Assembly (NCBI RefSeq): GCF_901000735.1
Contig: NC_081551.1
Location: 22,286,545 to 22,350,544, forward strand
Length of the DNA: 64,000 nucleotides
Origin: Corylus avellana
Lineage: Eukaryota; Streptophyta; Magnoliopsida; Fagales; Betulaceae
Direction of reading: 5' to 3'
The notes below the pieces were generated by a model, which did no database searches, was not told where the DNA came from, and saw only the letters and a list, made by a program, of their open reading frames with translations. The translations under genes and the position numbers were made by a program. This document shows positions 61,622 through 64,000 of this stretch, one piece after another (the stretch's first letter is position 1; every line of letters begins with the position of its first letter).

Positions 61622-61632
61622 GGGCGCCAAAA
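61622..61632 (-). promoter_or_regulatory. E2F-type site upstream of RAD51
   Basis: The minus strand reads TTTTGGCGCCC, which fits the plant E2F consensus TTTSSCGS. It sits about 160 bases before the RAD51 ATG on the same strand. RAD51 is a known S-phase and damage-responsive E2F-class target in plants, so the position makes sense. Binding is inferred. Confidence 0.65.
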
Positions 61633-61693
61633 GTATGAAGGCGTTCTGAGAAAGCTTCCGGCGTTCCAAATTGACTCTTTGGGCCATGTTATC

Positions 61694-61736
61694 GGCCCAA
61701 AGGGAATAAATGGACAGTGATAAAAGGCCCAAAGGG
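61694..61736. promoter_or_regulatory. Paired GGCCCA (site II-like) boxes upstream of RAD51
   Basis: The 11-mer ggcccaaaggg occurs twice, at 61694-61704 and 61726-61736, 32 bases apart. GGCCCA or its complement TGGGCC is the site II/TCP element of proliferation-linked plant promoters. The boxes lie 60-105 bases beyond the E2F-type site. Confidence 0.55.
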
Positions 61737-62776
61737 TGTGCTTTCAGGTCCAGCTGAACCATGTTGATTTATGGTACAAAGAGCTGCTTTTGAGCTCAAC
61801 AAACAACAAGAAGATACGGAAAGAAAAGTTAAAATATAAAAACAAATTAAAGGATCCTAAAAGTTTAGCTGAAATGAAAAACTATAATAATAAAAAATAA
61901 AAAATAAAAAAAAGATCAACAATCAACTTAACAGGCCAAGCGACGTGACACTCGTCCGTCCTTTCATTCATTGTGTGACCGAAACGTTGCAAGGCAAGTG
62001 GATGCTTGCATGGTGATGGAGGTCTCAGCCATCTATTATAACAATAGACCCCCTAGGGCTGATGGCACTAATCATACCGTCACGGTCACAGTCCGACAAC
62101 TAATTAGTAATTACCCCGTCTTGATCATTATCATCATTATTAGAATTAAATTGCACCTTACTTGGTCTAAAGATTAAAGATCAAAAGTTTGATTGGACAT
62201 GAACAATATTCTCTCTATTTCAAATGAATTGGATAATATTCAGTTAATTATAGTAAATAGGTATTTTTACCCTAACATATGATCAAATGGTTGCATTAAG
62301 CACCTGCATCGCGCTAGACATGTCTATCCAGTTACAAAGCGACACCTACATTAAGGAGAGACAATTCCATGAGAAGGAACATATGTGCGCAATTGATTGT
62401 AACAACAAATCATAAGTAATGTTCTTCACCACATTTTCGATTAAAAAAAAAAAAAACTACAATTTCTTTCCCTCCTGGGTTAGGCCGGGTTGGATCGTGA
62501 GTAGTTCCTACATATGCATAAGAAGTGAGAGACGTACAGGTTTAAGAAACTAGGAAATTTGTTGTGTTGTGCATGTAATGCATTTGCTTTGTTCATGTTA
62601 TACAAGTATGTGCGTGCAAATATTTCCTCCGGCCCCTTGGTTTACATAATATAAATGAATACGACAGCCGTGGCCGTGGAGCTTCCCCCAGAGCTAGCTC
62701 TGCCTCATGCCTGAGATACTCGTGATGCTTGCTAGCTATAAAGTAAGAGAAATTGATCATGGAAGGGTAGCCGGGC
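61737..62776. other. Spacer between RAD51 promoter and pectinesterase
   Basis: AT-rich, with no coding or RNA signal seen. It includes the 3' flank of the pectinesterase gene. Confidence 0.5.
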
Positions 62777-63800
62777 TTAACTAGTATATAAACCAAAGTG
62801 AACTTGAACGTCTGTGGCGTTGATCCAATCCTCTGCATGTAAGAAAGGCCCTACTGTATAGTTGAGGGCTTCTTGCTTATCAATGACCTTGCGGCCAGGC
62901 CAATTGACCCTGGAGACGACCGTGGCACCTGGTCCATTGTTGTTAAACTCTGCGTAATATAGAGTGTTGAGTGCGAAGTTTCCTTCCCATGGTAGCCATC
63001 CGTCGGGGTGAATAACGTCATCAATTGTTGATTCCATGACAACGGTTCTCGAGTATTCCTTGCATGGCCTCCCAAGGTAACTCTTGATTTTGGACTTCAA
63101 AGGTACAAGTTTCTCGTCCGGCAAAATGCGACAGTTATGCAACACTATTCCCGTGGTTTCACGTTTGTCGACCCTTCCCTGGGCTGTAACCACGTTTTTC
63201 TGGTTTTCCAAAGGTTTCCTCACCACAATCAAGCAGTTTTGGAACACAGCAGCTGCGTCACCAAAGATGAAGTCAATGGTGCCAGCAACCACACAGCTTC
63301 GATAGAATTGACGATGGGTTTGTGCATACAAAGTGTCTTGGTACCCCTCAAAGCGGCAATTGACGAAAACTGCACCATCCGCTTGGACTCTAGCAGCCAC
63401 TGCCTGGCCCTTTTCTGGACCAGCTGTATTTCTGAATCCCATGCCTTTCGCCAAAAAGCCTTCTCCTAAAGCCACTGCATTAGATATTTCAAAACAAAAC
63501 AAAATAATTAACGCGGCGGACGTATGATACATTACCCTCTAATTAAATGGCTTATAAACAAGATATATGAATTAAACTATATATATATAGGAAAGCTAAA
63601 TGCTAATTTGGATACTAGCTATCAATATTTATATCATACCAAAAGTTGCAGTTTCGAAAGTCCTAACTCCATCTACAAAATTTTTGCTACCAGTGATGAT
63701 GCTCTTCTGTGATCCATCACCGTACAAAGTGACATTCACCATCTTATTTGTCACAGTCACGGTCTCCTCATATATTCCTTCCTTAACGTAGATGACATAT
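62777..63800 (-). CDS. Pectinesterase (plant PME), 3' part; 5' exon beyond window
   Basis: Demethylesterifies homogalacturonan in the cell wall. Two exons are visible in transcription order, 63640-63800 and 62777-63474; the first begins at an acceptor (atgcag) in mid-protein (RYVIYVKEGIYEE), so the N-terminus, with any signal peptide and inhibitor (PMEI) domain, lies past the right edge. Active-site motifs are present: GYQDTLYA (Gln, oxyanion), GTIDFIFGDAAAVFQNC (catalytic Asp) and YLGRPCKEYSRTV (Arg). WLPWEGNFALNTLYYAE follows and the protein ends GLYTS. The frame joins cleanly (acttttg/tggct) and no break is seen. Whether it is type I or type II cannot be decided here. Confidence 0.9.
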
Positions 63801-64000
63801 CTGCATTATCATGAAAATTAATTAATTAATTAATTAATTATTGTCGTTAGTTCTCCCGACCCTCCCCTTCCCTAGAAATTAAAGATCGATCCCAGTTTAA
63901 ATATACCGCGATCTCCTTAATTAAGTTTGCTGTAAAATAAATTAATATGAATTACTGATAAATTAAGGTGATTAATTATTAGCATCAATTGAGACCTCGA
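63801..64000. other. Pectinesterase intron to window edge
   Basis: Non-coding up to the edge; contains an (AATT)n run at about 63819-63840. The upstream pectinesterase exon is not in the window. Confidence 0.6.

Overview
This 64 kb window is nuclear DNA of a dicot plant. The genes have many GT-AG introns, AT-rich intergenic DNA and plant-type families. LINE 3' ends, MITEs and a long gypsy-type LTR fit a perennial or woody eudicot, but I cannot name the species. It is a draft assembly: there is one 100-N gap at 7655-7754.

Layout, left to right: a GDSL esterase/lipase (minus, 3.2-4.8 kb); a 5.6 kb solo LTR packed with nested elements (5.7-11.4 kb), which ends 58 bases before the start codon of SMU2/RED (plus, 11.4-15.9 kb); a FYVE-SYLF protein of the CFS1 type (plus, 17.6-19.8 kb); the convergent ARID4-type ARID-PHD protein (minus, 21.2-33.7 kb, 15 coding exons, introns inflated by LINEs and MITEs); a terminal-inverted-repeat element carrying a possible gene fragment (35.3-36.05 kb); a decayed ERDJ2/Sec63-type J-domain gene (plus, 37.4-43.2 kb); a complete FAB1/PIKfyve-type lipid kinase (plus, 44.8-56.1 kb, 11 coding exons); RAD51 recombinase (minus, 58.6-61.5 kb, 9 exons); and the 3' part of a pectinesterase (minus, 62.8-63.8 kb) that runs off the right edge.

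These are single-copy housekeeping-type genes, not an operon or defence island. Two of them, the CFS1-type protein and FAB1, are PI3P/endosome proteins with FYVE fingers. CFS1 next to ARID4 recalls the neighbouring Arabidopsis loci At3g43230 and At3g43240, quoted from memory, and so probably reflects old microsynteny. Coding exons were rebuilt by hand from splice sites, reading frame and family knowledge; the totals stay in frame for every intact gene (GDSL 402 aa, SMU2 564 aa, CFS1-like 478 aa, ARID4 751 aa, FAB1 1834 aa, RAD51 341 aa).

I found no undescribed multi-gene system. The most interesting signals are structural: a solo LTR with an intact CCAAG target duplication at the SMU2 5' end; a roughly 963-bp repeat straddling the N gap that looks like unmerged contig overlap; an ultra-short LINE-tail insertion with a 22-bp target duplication nested three elements deep in an ARID4 intron; a gene-fragment-carrying TIR element; a multi-lesion ERDJ2 pseudogene; two GC-AG introns; and an E2F site with paired GGCCCA boxes upstream of RAD51.
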